Source: Theobroma cacao (lineage: Eukaryota; Streptophyta; Magnoliopsida; Malvales; Malvaceae). Taken from it: 64,000 nt of DNA. The notes under the pieces are model-generated. The model saw only the letters and a list, made by a program, of their open reading frames with translations, was not told the origin of the DNA and made no database searches. Positions 22,703 through 35,500 of this stretch are shown here, piece by piece. The position numbers and the translations under genes are program-made. The stretch covers positions 25,967,908-26,031,907 of the forward strand of contig NC_030853.1 in the NCBI RefSeq assembly GCF_000208745.1. The letters are read 5' to 3'. Numbering within the stretch: the stretch's first letter is position 1; each line of letters starts with the position of its first letter.

Positions 22703-24192
22703 ACAATATCTTGAGAGAGAATTTCTATGTAACCTTCCTTGGTATAGTCGATGGTGTGTGAAGGTTGGATTGTTTTACCTCATTTTAATTATAGTGAAAG
22801 TATTATGAAAAGGGATGGAAATTGAGGAAAGAATTGACTCGCAGATTTTCTTGACCAATGTGAAATCTGCCCAAATCATTGCTAAGTTGCTAACCATAAA
22901 TATAATATACAGCCAAACATTCTAGAACTTTCCTCGAATGTTTTACCCCTGGTTAAAGCTTCAATCGTTTACGCGTTAATTAAAATAATTATAAGCTTAA
23001 ACAACTCGAATTTGATCCAAATCACAAGGAAATTTCTCTCAATTTGTTTTCTTATATTAAATCCCCATTTTCTTTAAATTTTTTTCCTTCATTCACTTTT
23101 TGTTGAGATGTCCATTCAATAGATGGAAAGAAATATACCATGCATTAAATGCACGGGCCGTTGTTGGGTATTAAAAATCTTTTTTTAAAAAAAAAGCAAT
23201 TTAAGCAAATAATCTTATTAATTATGTCAACTTGACAAGTGAAGAAAGAGGGAAAAAAATTTTAATTTTAGTTTATTTTGACTTTCGTTCGATACTTTCT
23301 TACTAATATTTTTTAATACACTTCGATCACCATTTATTAAAAATATGAATAGTGACAACGACAGTAAGAAAGGTCTTGAAAAGTAACGAAAAGGAACCAA
23401 ACTTACCACCGACGAGCGGACCAAAACCCTCGTACACGTTAAAGGCAAATGCTATTGCCCATGAGCAGACAAAAACCTGGTCCAGAGGTGACCACGTGGA
23501 GGGCAGAGAGAGTGAAAGAGAATAGGCGTTGAAGCAAGGAGAGAGAAAGAGAGGGGTGAACAGAGGTCAGTGTTTACCATGTGAAGGGCAAACAGACAGA
23601 ATGAGAAAAGATGTTGAAGCAAAGAGAGGGGGTGCAAAGAGGCCCGGTGTGTTGCACACGGGTCATACTCTAGTGTGTTAAAAGCAAATGCCAGAGTTAA
23701 TGCTTTCACAATACTTATGACCCTTAGACAATGTTTTACCTGAACTTTCCACATCGCTGCAATGGAGATCTGATCCTGGAGTGCCAAAACTTATTCTCAG
23801 TAATTAATATCTTCAAAGTGAACATAGAAACTTTTCGAATCGAAGTCTGTGATCCGTAACTAACATTCCAAATGTGAACATAAAAACTTTTTCAAGTCCC
23901 ATTTTTTGCACATCTTACTGTGGAAATCAATTATCATAATCATATTACTAGGCATTCTACATGACTGATTTATGCCATGAAAGTTACACTAGTACAGAAG
24001 CTACATAACAGAAACATAACTAACATTTCTCTGCGGATGCTTCCAAGATGTATCTTGTACAAGGGTCCGATCCCGGTAATATCTCTACCCATGGTTTCCT
24101 GAGAATTTGGATCGTAGACTTCAGATTTTATTAAGTATATGCAACATTGACATTTACGCTTACCAAGTGATAGACAGGCTGCAACATGGTCA
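22703..24192. other. Spacer between defensin-like copy B and the coiled-coil gene
   Basis: No gene is seen. The right part (from about 23690) should include the 3'UTR of the coiled-coil gene on the minus strand and is homologous to 19070-19430 of unit 1. Confidence 0.45.
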
Positions 24193-27100
24193 CTAATCAG
24201 AGGCATCATCAGACTGAAGGTCTAGGCGCATCTGTTCTAAGAGTAGCTTTTCAACAGCATCCACAAAGGCTGACAAATTTTGTCGAATGTGCATATCCAA
24301 GGAATTTGCCATTTCCTAATGAATTAATTAAGAGAAAAAAAAAAAGAAACTGGATAAATATGGAAATCATCAAATTCATAAGAGCAAAAACAGAAAGATG
24401 AGAGCCGAAAAATCCCTTCTCATCCTGTGACAATTGGAATTTTCACCATTCAAAACAATTTCTTTAGGACTTGAACAAGTTAGAAAGGAAGAACCTACAA
24501 CCACAAGCCCAACTTATTGACATCCAAGCTGACTAAAACAAATCAAGCATGAGCCTCTGCATAAAAGACCATAGATTAAGTAACTAGTTCAACTTTTACT
24601 TTTAATTTCTTCTCTATCATTTTACATAATGGATAGTGGAAAATCTTTGTCAAGGTACCTCTCAAAGCCACAAAATCATCAATGATGGAGAACCAACAAT
24701 CCTAAGCGTAATCAAAATCCTGAGCTGAACCTCCTTTCTCAAACCAAATAACAACTAGTTTTCTTCCTTTATAGCTTTCAAGGTTGTGTAGTATGAATTT
24801 ATGAGAAACTACAATGGTCCAATGTTCTATTTTAAGAACATCTAGACATCTACTTTTCTGTTTCCCCACATGAAACTAGGAACAGAGAGATAACTAGCAT
24901 AACAATAAGAAACAACTCAAGTCAACTACGCCTTAGTCCCAAACAAATTGGAGTTGCTACATGTTTCTGTTTACACCATTCTGTTCAGCTAAGGGCTACA
25001 CCCTCTGAAAAGGCAAAGAAAACAGAAATTAGTGAAAAATGTATTTAAGTTAAACTCAGGTTTTAACTTAGGGAATGTTTCAAGGAGATAAAAGTTCTAA
25101 AGGCACTGTAATGTTCCTGGTGCACTTAAAGGCCAAAAAAAACCTATAATAAGTATAAAATAAAAATGCCACTTACCTCAGCCTTGCAAAGTAAGCTCAA
25201 TGAAATTCCCCTTGAATGATGATCTGAGCTCTTGATGGATAACAATTTCAACGGAGATTTTGATAGTGGCCAACCTTGAGACAGCTTTATGAATGCATCA
25301 ATTCCCCCAACCAAGTGAGCTACAATTGTCTCATCTCTCTCTAAGTACTCAAACGAATGTCTGCATCAGGGATTATGCAAGTGTAAACAAGCTTCTAATT
25401 TTGCAATTTTCTTTCTTCTTCCCCATTTTGGTGGGTGAATAGAAATTAAAATTTTATATGATAAAGTGCAAAAGTGATCAGCTTCTTTTAACCTCTCACC
25501 TTGATTTATTTGTACTCTTCACTATAAATCGTCTCAAAGTACTTAGGATAATCCTGTCCTGTACTTTTCCCACAAACCACTCCAATGAAGACTGTGTCTG
25601 CTGCACCATTAAGTTAGAGGATAGCTGCCTGCAACATTTCAGTAGATAATGCCCCCTCAATAAGGTAATTCAAATTATAGACAAACATTTTCAAATAGGA
25701 CAAAAAGTTGATTCAACAGAACTACATGGTTGGTGGATTAAGGCACAAGAAAAAATGTACCTTTACATAAATGTGTATACAACAATTATTGCAAACAGCT
25801 CATCAAAAGTTGGCCAGAACTAGATATTAGCAGCATTACTTTTAGAGCACAAATAACAAGGGTAATTAAAGCTTATGATTAATGGTGACTGCCCCGGAAA
25901 ATAGGATCTACTATGAAGGGCAAGAAGATGAGTGGTTAAAGGTTGAAATGAGCTAAAAGAAGGTCAAGCAGGTTGCTGTTCCAGGTTAAAAACTCTTCCT
26001 GTCAATAAAAACTCTGACTCAAAGTCTGAAAGAAGGATATTGGTTGCTAATAGATAAATTATGTGACGGGACCATAATTTGATAATAACCCTCTAATTGA
26101 TGGTTGAATAGATGGATATGAGAGGGTTGCAAGGTTGTTTTTAGGGCACATAGCAGTGAAGTTGAGATGCAGGTAACTTTCATTTAGGAAAGTAAAACAG
26201 TAAGAATTGAAAGAAGATAAAGAGGAAAGTGGATAGTCCATAAGACGACTTATGCTTTTCTAAGAAATCACACTTAGGGTTTGATCTGTATAAAAACTGA
26301 CAAATTATATTCCCTTTAACAGCCTTATACCACTACAGATGCACACTTATGCCAAAAAAAAAAAACATATGATAAATTGTGATTCAACCTTAAATTGCAA
26401 AACCCAAAAACAAACCTGAAAGACTTTGCATCATCAATGATATCGCCTAAGTAAACATCATTTGGGAACATCTGGACAACATGAACAAGCATTTGAAAAC
26501 AATTGAAGAAAAAAAATACATATAGAACCAACATGGTTCTTCTTTTGCAAAGTAAGTATTTGTTTTTCAATGCCTGTTTAGCTTGAGCCAAAAAAAAAAA
26601 GAATTGACACTGCAATAATGAAAAATCAACAAACTATCACCCATAAAAGAAATACATTATAGTAACTTTTGTGAAAATGTTGATTTTTTTCCCTTTTTCG
26701 TAGTTTGATTGCATCAAATGGGAGGAAACTGAATCTTTTTGCATTCTTAAAACCACTTTTTTTTCCTTTTCAGTTGACTTCACATTATTTATTCAGTGAG
26801 ATTACTTATTTGTCAAGTATGGCCTATGTATCTTTTGAATGTCAAAAGATTAAATTCTTTCTCCATGACAACAGAGATGCAGAAAAGAGCAGACCAATAG
26901 GTGATTTCAATTTTTTCACAGTAAACAATTAGCCATACCTCAACATTCTTAATCTCCATGGTTCCATCCACAATCTCTACTAGCAATTCATGATTCATTT
27001 CAGATGGCTCAGAAATATCTTCAATTGTTTTTTGGCACAACAGACCCTCTAATTTTGGAATATATGTCTGTAATGACAACCTAATGCAGTTTCCATCAAA

Positions 27101-29033
27101 CCCAATGACTTTCAAACCAGTCAATGCATCTTCAATCTGTTCTAAGGTATCTAATCTGAAAATAAGAACAAAAAGGAACTTAGTGGGAGAAAGTTAAATG
27201 ATATAGAACACATGTAACTGAAGCAAAAATAATTGAACTACCTTTTGAACATCGAATCAAGATCCTGCAAAGACTTCAAAATTATATTGTTCTTCTCAAT
27301 CTGACTTTCTAGTTCCATAATCTGAAAGACATATAAAGAAGAATATTTGATGATTAATGAAGTAAAATGTATAGTGCCATTTACTACTCAAAAAATTTTA
27401 CATAGATTAGCATACAGGCATAATTAATACCCTAATTGAAGATATCAAACATCTAAATCATTATGAAAAGTTGAGAACTTAGGTAGTCATCAAAGATAAG
27501 AATTCTTACAAAGATGCTTACAGAGTTAAAAAATCTATTGGTACAAGTATTAAAGTTCAGCCATCAGTTTAAATCCAAAGCAGCATTAAAGAAGTAAGCA
27601 AGAAAAAATAAAAGAACCTCAAACTTTTGCTCTTCATTTGAATGCATCAGATTCGATTGATCTTCATCATTCATAGAAGAGTCAAGGCATGGGTCCTCTT
27701 CTACTCTCTCCATACCCTACAACATAGAAGAAAATAAAAGGCTAACTGTTAAAATAAGATTTCCAAATTAATATCAAACTGAACACCTTTAAACCCTTCA
27801 AGACTGCTTCACATAATGAAACAACATAGGAGAATCAACCTGAGATGCAATAGAATCCAATGCATATTTCAAGCCTTCAAGATTGCCTTCTAGTATATTT
27901 GATTCTGTAAAGATACAAAGAAGTCAAAGGGAAATCAGGATGAAACAAAAAAACAGAAAAAGAAATAGAACATGCATGAATAGTTGCATGAGAAAATCAA
28001 ACCTATGTCAATGCAGCCTCACCTTCAATATGGTTTCTTGAAAGATCCTCAATTTCGTTAGAAATCTTGGCACTTTCAGCCTCCACTTGATTGAGCTCCT
28101 CTTTCAAATGTGCTAGGTATTCATCTGCATGAATAAAAAAGCACCAATCTAGAATCACTACAACAACTTCTTATAATTCTTATCTTTCCCTATGATGTTG
28201 CTTTCCACGTCAATTTTTCATTTCAATTTTCAAAATGCACCATTTCATTAATAACACATTAAACATGCTATCAGATAATGCATCATAAACTTAAAACCAG
28301 TGCCAAATCATCCCAATTCTGTTCCGTAGCTGAAACCTCATTATTATCTAAAGACCTTTTTAAATTGCATACAAATCCAGATTTTTGGTAACAAAAAAAA
28401 AATTCCAACTTTGTTACTAAAACTTAGCAACCGTAACACCGATACAAACACTGAAGCAAGCCAAACACATAGTTAATACAATAACCTCTTAAACCCAGAA
28501 TTCAATTACCAAAAAAAAAAAACTGACGAAATATACTAACACAAGGGTTGGGTATTTTCTTTATGTTCAATTGTACATGTATATATGCAATTTATTTAAC
28601 AAAATTAACCAAAAAAAAGTAAACATACCCAAATCTTCAATGCCTAAAAAACCCACATCAGAATACTCTTCAATAATTTGCTTCACTTTGCTCTGCATAA
28701 TCCCACTCTTAAATTATACCAAAAAAAAAACCCAAAATTGTAACAGAATATGTAAAAGAAATGGAAAATCACCTCAAAATGAAGACTGCAATCTTTGAGC
28801 AACTTCTCGGAGTCCAAAGAGAGCGCTTCACCCTCATCCTTATTTTTATCAATACGATGAATCTCTGAAAGCTCATTTATTCGGCTAAAAAGAAAAAAGA
28901 GATTAGAAAACAATTCCAAAATGAAAATTATTCATACCAATTTACTTCACAGTACGAAAATAGAAAGACACCTGCGAATAGAGTGAAGATCGAGGGCTTC
29001 TGATGATGAAGAGATCTCCATTGGCTCTGCCAT
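24193..29033 (-). CDS. Coiled-coil protein of unknown function, 430 residues
   Basis: A 12-exon gene: 29033-28972, 28884-28773, 28692-28629, 28124-28023, 27904-27840, 27716-27618, 27321-27242, 27155-26939, 26471-26416, 25628-25500, 25360-25177, 24315-24193. All junctions are GT-AG and the phases agree, giving 430 residues from MAEPMEISSSSEALDLHSI to LQSDDASD. The first 200 residues are acidic with heptad-like stretches (about 80-113 and 168-195), suggesting coiled coils. The C-terminal half is more globular, with motifs such as FPNDVYLGDIIDDAKSF, VQDRIILSTLRRFIV and LVGGIDAFIKLSQGWPLS. No signal peptide, membrane segment or known catalytic motif is visible. I have a sense that this is a conserved plant family but cannot name it. 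Its 3' half is duplicated upstream of defensin-like copy B. Confidence 0.85.
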
Positions 29034-29546
29034 TTTCTTTTTAAATTTTCTTCACGGAAATGTTTTTCTTTTTGGTGTAATCTAATCTCCCGCCTGTTTG
29101 AGGTTTACTGGCAGCAGTTGAAGTTGTAAACATTCAAAAGGGAAAGTGAGGATATTTATTTGTTCGGGCCGGAAATGGTGGCATTGGGCCCACTTTGAAA
29201 TAACAGGTAGGCCTTGCTTGCACGTGGACACTCGACATTGCAAAATCGTTACCAGGAAAAATAAAAAGTTCAAATTTTTTAAATCCCTTTTATTTTTTCT
29301 TTTCAAAGTTTTGATTTTTTTATTCTTACTTTCATGGGCTTATCCGGTTTACAGACGATGGGAAAGTCGAACCGGTATAGGTAACTGTCCTAATCCGGAA
29401 AAAATTAAAATACAATTTATCGGAAGTTTCCAAGCTGGTGGCACCTTCGTCGACACTCCACTCTCTCTCTCTCTCTCTCTCTTTTTCTCTCTGCGTTTTT
29501 ATCAATCATCTAATTCACTCTCTTTCTCTCTCAGTAAAGAGTGAGG
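29034..29546. promoter_or_regulatory. Bidirectional promoter between the coiled-coil and beta-galactosidase genes
   Basis: The two start codons are 513 bp apart in divergent orientation. The interval contains a palindromic TGGGCCCA at 29185-29192 and GGGCC at about 29166-29170. A CT repeat (about 29461-29482) lies 65-86 bp before the beta-galactosidase ATG, where plant pyrimidine-patch 5'UTR or core-promoter tracts are often found. The motifs are seen directly; shared regulation is inferred. Confidence 0.55.
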
Positions 29547-32500
29547 ATGATGGTTTCGGAAAAGAGAGCTTTCGTTCAGCTCCTTTCCTTGTATCTCTTC
29601 ATCCAATTCTCAGTCACCGCTGCTAAGTTTTTCGAACCATTCAACGTGACTTACGACCACAGAGCTCTGATCATCGATGGCAAACGCCGCATGCTCATCT
29701 CAGCTGGAATTCACTACCCTCGTGCCACTCCTCAGGTACCCTTTTCTCCCCTTTAATGATCTTCAACTCTTAAAACGATGGTTTTTCTTTCAAGTTTTTG
29801 ACTCTATTAATGTGTTCCCAACTTGGGATATTAAAAAAAAAACTGAAATAGAAAGGGAAAATGATCGAGTGCCATGATATATTCCAAACATGAGACTATT
29901 TAGTTGGAAGTTCAAGTTGCAACTATTTTTTGAACTAGAGGTTTGAATACTTAGGTTTAAAAAGCTTAGTTTTTGGACAAGCTCAAGCCTCTTAGGCATG
30001 CTAAGTTTTCATCTTGGAATTCTTTCCTCAAGAAGTAAGAAACTCTACGTTTTTTTTAATAGATTTCTGGTGCTATTTGTATACAGTAAAGGCAAATTAA
30101 CCCGTAAGTGAACGTTTTACTGTTTTATGATTATTTAATTTTCCATCATTATCATTTATTGTTGTTAGATTGCCTTCCTTACACCGGTAGCATAATATTA
30201 TCAGATGTGGCCTGACCTGATTGCAAAAAGCAAAGAAGGTGGAGCTGACGTGATTGAAAGTTATACATTTTGGAATGGGCATGAACCCGTTAGAGGACAG
30301 GTTTGTGTAAACTCTTTTGCAGCTACTCCATGGTAGTAACTCAGACAATTAACATTAATAGGCTTATTTGTTTTCGCTAAAATATTAATATTTCCTGTGA
30401 GCTGCTTGTTCAGTATACTTTTGAAGGAAGGTTTGATCTTGTCAAGTTTGTGAAGCTAGTGGGAGACAGTGGACTTTATTTCCTTCTTCGCATAGGTCCT
30501 TATGTTTGTGCTGAGTGGAATTTCGGGTCAGACTTTTCTTTCCTATTTTAATTACTCAAATTATTCTCTATTTTTTGCAACTATGCATTCATTATCATGC
30601 TGCTGGATTGAAAAACTTTTTAACACCTCAATTTTAGTTCTGAATGAAGCCAATCGTATTACTTACAAAAATTTGTTTTCCTTTTATTTCCTGCTTATTG
30701 TGGCTAATGATCTTACAGGGGATTTCCTGTCTGGCTGCGTGATGTCCCTGGCATAGAATTTCGAACAGACAATGAACCTTTTAAGGTATGGGGTTCCTAT
30801 GAGTACAAGCATATAGAAAATTGTTTGTTGCTTTTGCTGATGATTGTAAAATACAAAACTTTTCTATATGTTATAATTCTAAAATAGAATATTTTAGGTT
30901 ACTTTTAGCATGCAAAACCTAAAAGGTATAGAAATTTCTTATCAACTTAGAATCTTTCCCATGGAATTTAGGTGTTTTCTAATGCTAGTTCTTATATAAA
31001 TAGGATTAATGAGAGACATGCTAAAAATACATATTCAAACATTGTTTGTCACAAATAATTGATCAATGTCAGCAGCGGTTTTGCGTAATGCACTGTTAGC
31101 TTGTGGTGGACTCTGCCTTAAACTGAAGACACTTTGATTGTTTTTCCGGATTTCTTCACTTTGAAAAGTCCTTTAAGTTTAACGTGCACACATGTATTCT
31201 ATAAAAACTAGTTTTGACGACATTTGATCTACAACTCAATTTTCATGTTGGGTCACTTTCTCAACACTTGTGTTAGCAGATTAATAGTCAGCAAATTGCT
31301 TGGTCTCTCATACTCTCTTCTTTTATTTATTTATTTTATTTATCTTCATGTGTTTGAGTGGTGGCATGTTTGTAACCTTTGACTGCTATTAATACCAATT
31401 TATCCTTTCTAAGTTTCCTTTTAAGTTTGACTTAGTATATATACTTTAGTAAGTTCTTGTTTTTATCTTGGTCAAATTTTGCTAGAATTCATGTTTTAGA
31501 ATAATTTCTGGAGGTTAACAAGTAAACTTCTCAAAATTTGGTCATCTATTTGTTGCTGATCGTTGAGATTTAAATTTGTATCACTGGCCATAACAGCTTA
31601 ATTTCTTCTCTATCTTTATCTTTTCTGGTTTTTGTTTCTCCAGAGGGAGATGCAGCGCTTTGTAACAAAAATTGTGGATTTGCTGCGGGAGGAAAAGCTC
31701 TTTTCCTGGCAGGGTGGTCCTATAATTCTGTTGCAGGTTGTAATACAATTGAGAACTTCGTTTTATACATTATATAAATTAGTTGTTTAGAGGTCAAATA
31801 AGGCCCTCAACTATGACTGATTTTCAAAAAATCCCTTTAATGCTAAGGCTAGTGTTATTCTTGTTCTCAAGACGATTTTGCTCTTAGTAGAACTTATTAT
31901 GTCATGTGAAGGTCTTAAAGTTATTTATCAGTAAACAAAAATTACCCAAGGCCTTACAAATCTGACTATCAGCTATCAGGACAATTTTGTCTTAGTAGAA
32001 TTTATTAAATTATTTAAAGACTTTAAAGTTATTTATCAGAAAACAAAAAAAATTCAAATTATAATTGGTATTAATCTCATTTCTTCTGGTTGATTTGGTA
32101 TCAGAGCCAGAGATATATGTATTTGTATATGTTAATAAATCTTATACAATTTTTTGGTGTTAACATGTGGTTAATTTTTATGCAGTATAGAAAGCTTAAA
32201 CTTTACTTTGAGGGACTAAAATAGATTAAAACTAAATGTTACGGAGCAGAATAAATTTTGTGAACAGAAATGACAGTAATTCCATTTTTAAGGGACTAAA
32301 TAATTCCAAACTATGGGTGTCTTAGCTCTTTCAGTGGGAATTTTACCCCTTGACAATCATGAAATTAAGTAGAGACTCTATGGTATGAAATCTATCATTT
32401 ACAGACCTTGCATCCACTGATTTTGACCCTAAGTTATATTCTGAAGAACATCATCCAATCTAATGAACTAATGCTGATTCCAATTCTCTCTCAAATCCAT

Positions 32501-35500
32501 GTGCATCCAAAGATTGGAACAGGAAAATGCTCTCTTTCGCAAAGATTTCTATAACTTAGATAAAAAATTTTCAGATTGAGAATGAATATGGAAATATGGA
32601 GAGGTCATATGGCCAGAAGGGGAAAGATTATGTCAAGTGGGCTGCTAACATGGCTCTGGGTCTTCGTGCTGGCGTTCCATGGGTGATGTGCAAGCAAACT
32701 GATGCTCCAGGTGATATAGTAAGGTCCTTACCTTTTATTCTGTGGTTGAGACATTGAGTTTCTTTGAAATACTTCTGCATATTTAATCATGGTGAAATCT
32801 ATGAACAAACAACAAGTAGCTATTATTTTTGTTTTTCATGCCTTGCTTTGTTAAAATTTCTAATATGTTTACAATGCTAAGATTTGAATCATTAAGTTGT
32901 GTTTGTTCTTTCTTTATCTTTTTTTGTTTGTTTCCTGTTGCAGATAGATACCTGCAACGATTACTACTGTGATGGTTATAAACCAAATTCCCCTAACAAA
33001 CCAACGATTTGGACAGAAAATTGGGATGGATGGTATGATCATGCCTAATGATTTTAGTTGTTTCATTTTAGTACTCACTGTAGTTCCTTTCTTCTTTTGT
33101 TGTGCTCTTTTTTCTTTTTCTTTTCTCTGTTTTTCTTTTTTTTTTTTCTTGGAAGGGGGGAGGGTTGTGGAGGAGGCACAGAAAATTTTATGCAGCACCT
33201 ATAAAGGACATAATTTTGACTTCTCAGAACTAGAGGGGGTGGTGAATGCCACATCCTTGTGGCTAAGGGAGCTATCATTTATTTGCTCTATATTGGAGGT
33301 GTTTGAATTAGTGATAATTGCTACAATTACTCTGGCATTAAGTATTTTAAAATCCAAATTGGCTGATATTTTGATAGCATTTGTAATAAGTGGTGTCATC
33401 ACATTAGTTAAGTTTAGGGCTTCTTGTGATCTTTTTGACAGGTAAGCTTCTCCACCCTTTGCCAATCAGTTTTAGGTTTGATGCTTTAATGTCTGGGTTA
33501 TTGTTGCTTCATTTGTTCTTTGTGTATTTTGCATGTTTCTGTATTCTGCATGATATATCCCTATGATTCAGTTGCTTTATGCAGCATAAACGTGAGGAAG
33601 AGTTTTAAGTTGTTTATTTCTTGCATTGGTTAGATATGGGGTTTGTTGTGGACTTCTATTTATGTTGGGCCTCTCTACCTATTGCAAGTGGTTTTAGGTT
33701 TGATGCTTTGACAAGTAGAATAGAATAACCATGCTTTTCAAGCTACTTTTTCCTAATACCTAATAAGTTGTATACATTTCAATTGGATATGCCATTAGGT
33801 TACTGTAACATAATCAAAATTTTTTTCTTCTGCCTTATTTGTGAAGCTTTCTCTATTGTTAGCTATCAGATTTTGCACTGTCATAAGTTATGAGCAATCG
33901 TTTCTTATTTTTACATTCATCTTTGAAGGTACACATCATGGGGTGGAAGATTGCCTCACAGACCTGTTGAAGATCTTGCATTTGCAATCGCACGTTTTTT
34001 TCAGCGTGGAGGGAGCTTAATGAACTATTATATGGTACAATAGTTAACAACTGAATATTGATTTAGATTGCTCCATATATGTAATAAATTATATATTTTT
34101 GCTAAAATGATGTAGGAAAAATCTTAGCATTTGTAAGGCTGAGTAGGAGCTAGGGTTAGGTTTTACCTGAAGCAGCAATATTTTATGGTAAAGTGCGTAT
34201 AACATTATTAGGTTATCTGGTCCAATGCTACATTTTGACAAGCCTGGTGATGGTTGCAGTATTTTGGTGGGACAAACTTTGGTCGTACTTCTGGAGGGCC
34301 CTTCTATATAACTAGTTATGATTATGATGCTCCAATTGATGAATATGGTAGGTGAAACAGGAAAAACACAGAAATCATTAATTGGTAACTCTTGGTGATT
34401 GAAGCTTAAGTACTTGCTCATAAATCTAAGATCGAATATAACTGGAACATTATTGTCCAAAACTGAAGATGCCTTTTTGTCATTTAGGTTTGCTGAGTGA
34501 GCCGAAATGGGGACACTTGAAAGATCTTCATGCTGCCATTAGGCTCTGTGAACCTGCTCTAGTTGCTGCTGATTTACCTCGGTATATGAAATTGGGACCA
34601 AAGCAGGAGGTTTGTGCTAAGAGGGGTTTTTTTTTTTTTTCCTATTTAACTTCTTGCTGCACTGTCCTGTGTCAATTAAATATTTGATTAAATAGTTCAT
34701 TCTAGGTTGATGTGTCCATTTGGACTTTATATACTAAGAGAAATATATCTTGTTCTTGTGTGCAAGTTACTTCAGCTTGCAACTAGTAGCATTATCACTG
34801 TATTAAGGTTGCATTGTTAGAGGTTGCAATAAGGTATGTCAGTTTGATTGGGGTCATTTTAGGTTCAAGGCAGATCTGGTTTGCGTTGTTCCTTTTTGAG
34901 TAATCTTTTTTTTTTCTTTCCCTTCCCTTTGCTAGAGATGGCAATCAGTTGTTGGTTGTTATTGGTTGGGTGTTGACTTTTGAAGTCAATCCAGGTTAGA
35001 TCAAGTTGGATGGCTTGTTTGGCTGGGGTCAGCTTTTGCCACATTTATCCTTTTCGAACATGATCTGGTTAAGAAAGTTCAAGAAAGAAAACGTTTACAG
35101 TTTAATCAAGACTTACAACATGCTAGCTAAACGTTCAACTTAAATCCTATACAAAAATGCCATTCATCAGTAAGTCATCAGATATCTGAGACAATGTTGT
35201 GTGACAAAGTTGCACTTAGGTGATTCTTGAAATGTTACAGAACACTAGTACTGCAGCATAGACAGGACAAAACACCAAAAAGGAAAAATAAGGGCATTGA
35301 GGAAACTTCTTTTTTCTGCAAACAGTTTTTATCATAAATAATACTGCTCAACTGCAACTGTTTCCTCTATTCTGGAATTTTTTTTCTTGTTTCTAGTTTT
35401 ACATCTGATTTAACCTTAGTCATAACCACATCCAGGCACATTTATACTGGGCAAATATCCAGACTAATGGTCTGAACAATACTCTTTCTGAAAGCCAAAG

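Larger units (their letters stand above)
21766..27050. repeat. Segmental tandem duplication, unit 2
   Basis: The direct neighbour of unit 1 in the same orientation. It holds defensin-like copy B and exons 12 to part of 8 of the intact coiled-coil gene. Its start at 21766 abuts the truncated exon 8 copy of unit 1, and its end near 27050 lies inside the intact exon 8, so the duplication junction is resolved to within a few bases. Unit 2 retains segments lost in unit 1, including exons 9 and 12. Confidence 0.82.

Noticed and set aside
29146..29544. A 132-codon plus-strand open frame just before the beta-galactosidase ATG
   Set aside because: It spans the promoter and the CT repeat, ends just before the true start, and encodes low-complexity Ser/Leu/Phe sequence.
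32969..33445. A 158-codon plus-strand open frame
   Set aside because: It starts inside exon 7 of the beta-galactosidase in another frame and runs into the intron; homology places the donor at 33032/33033.
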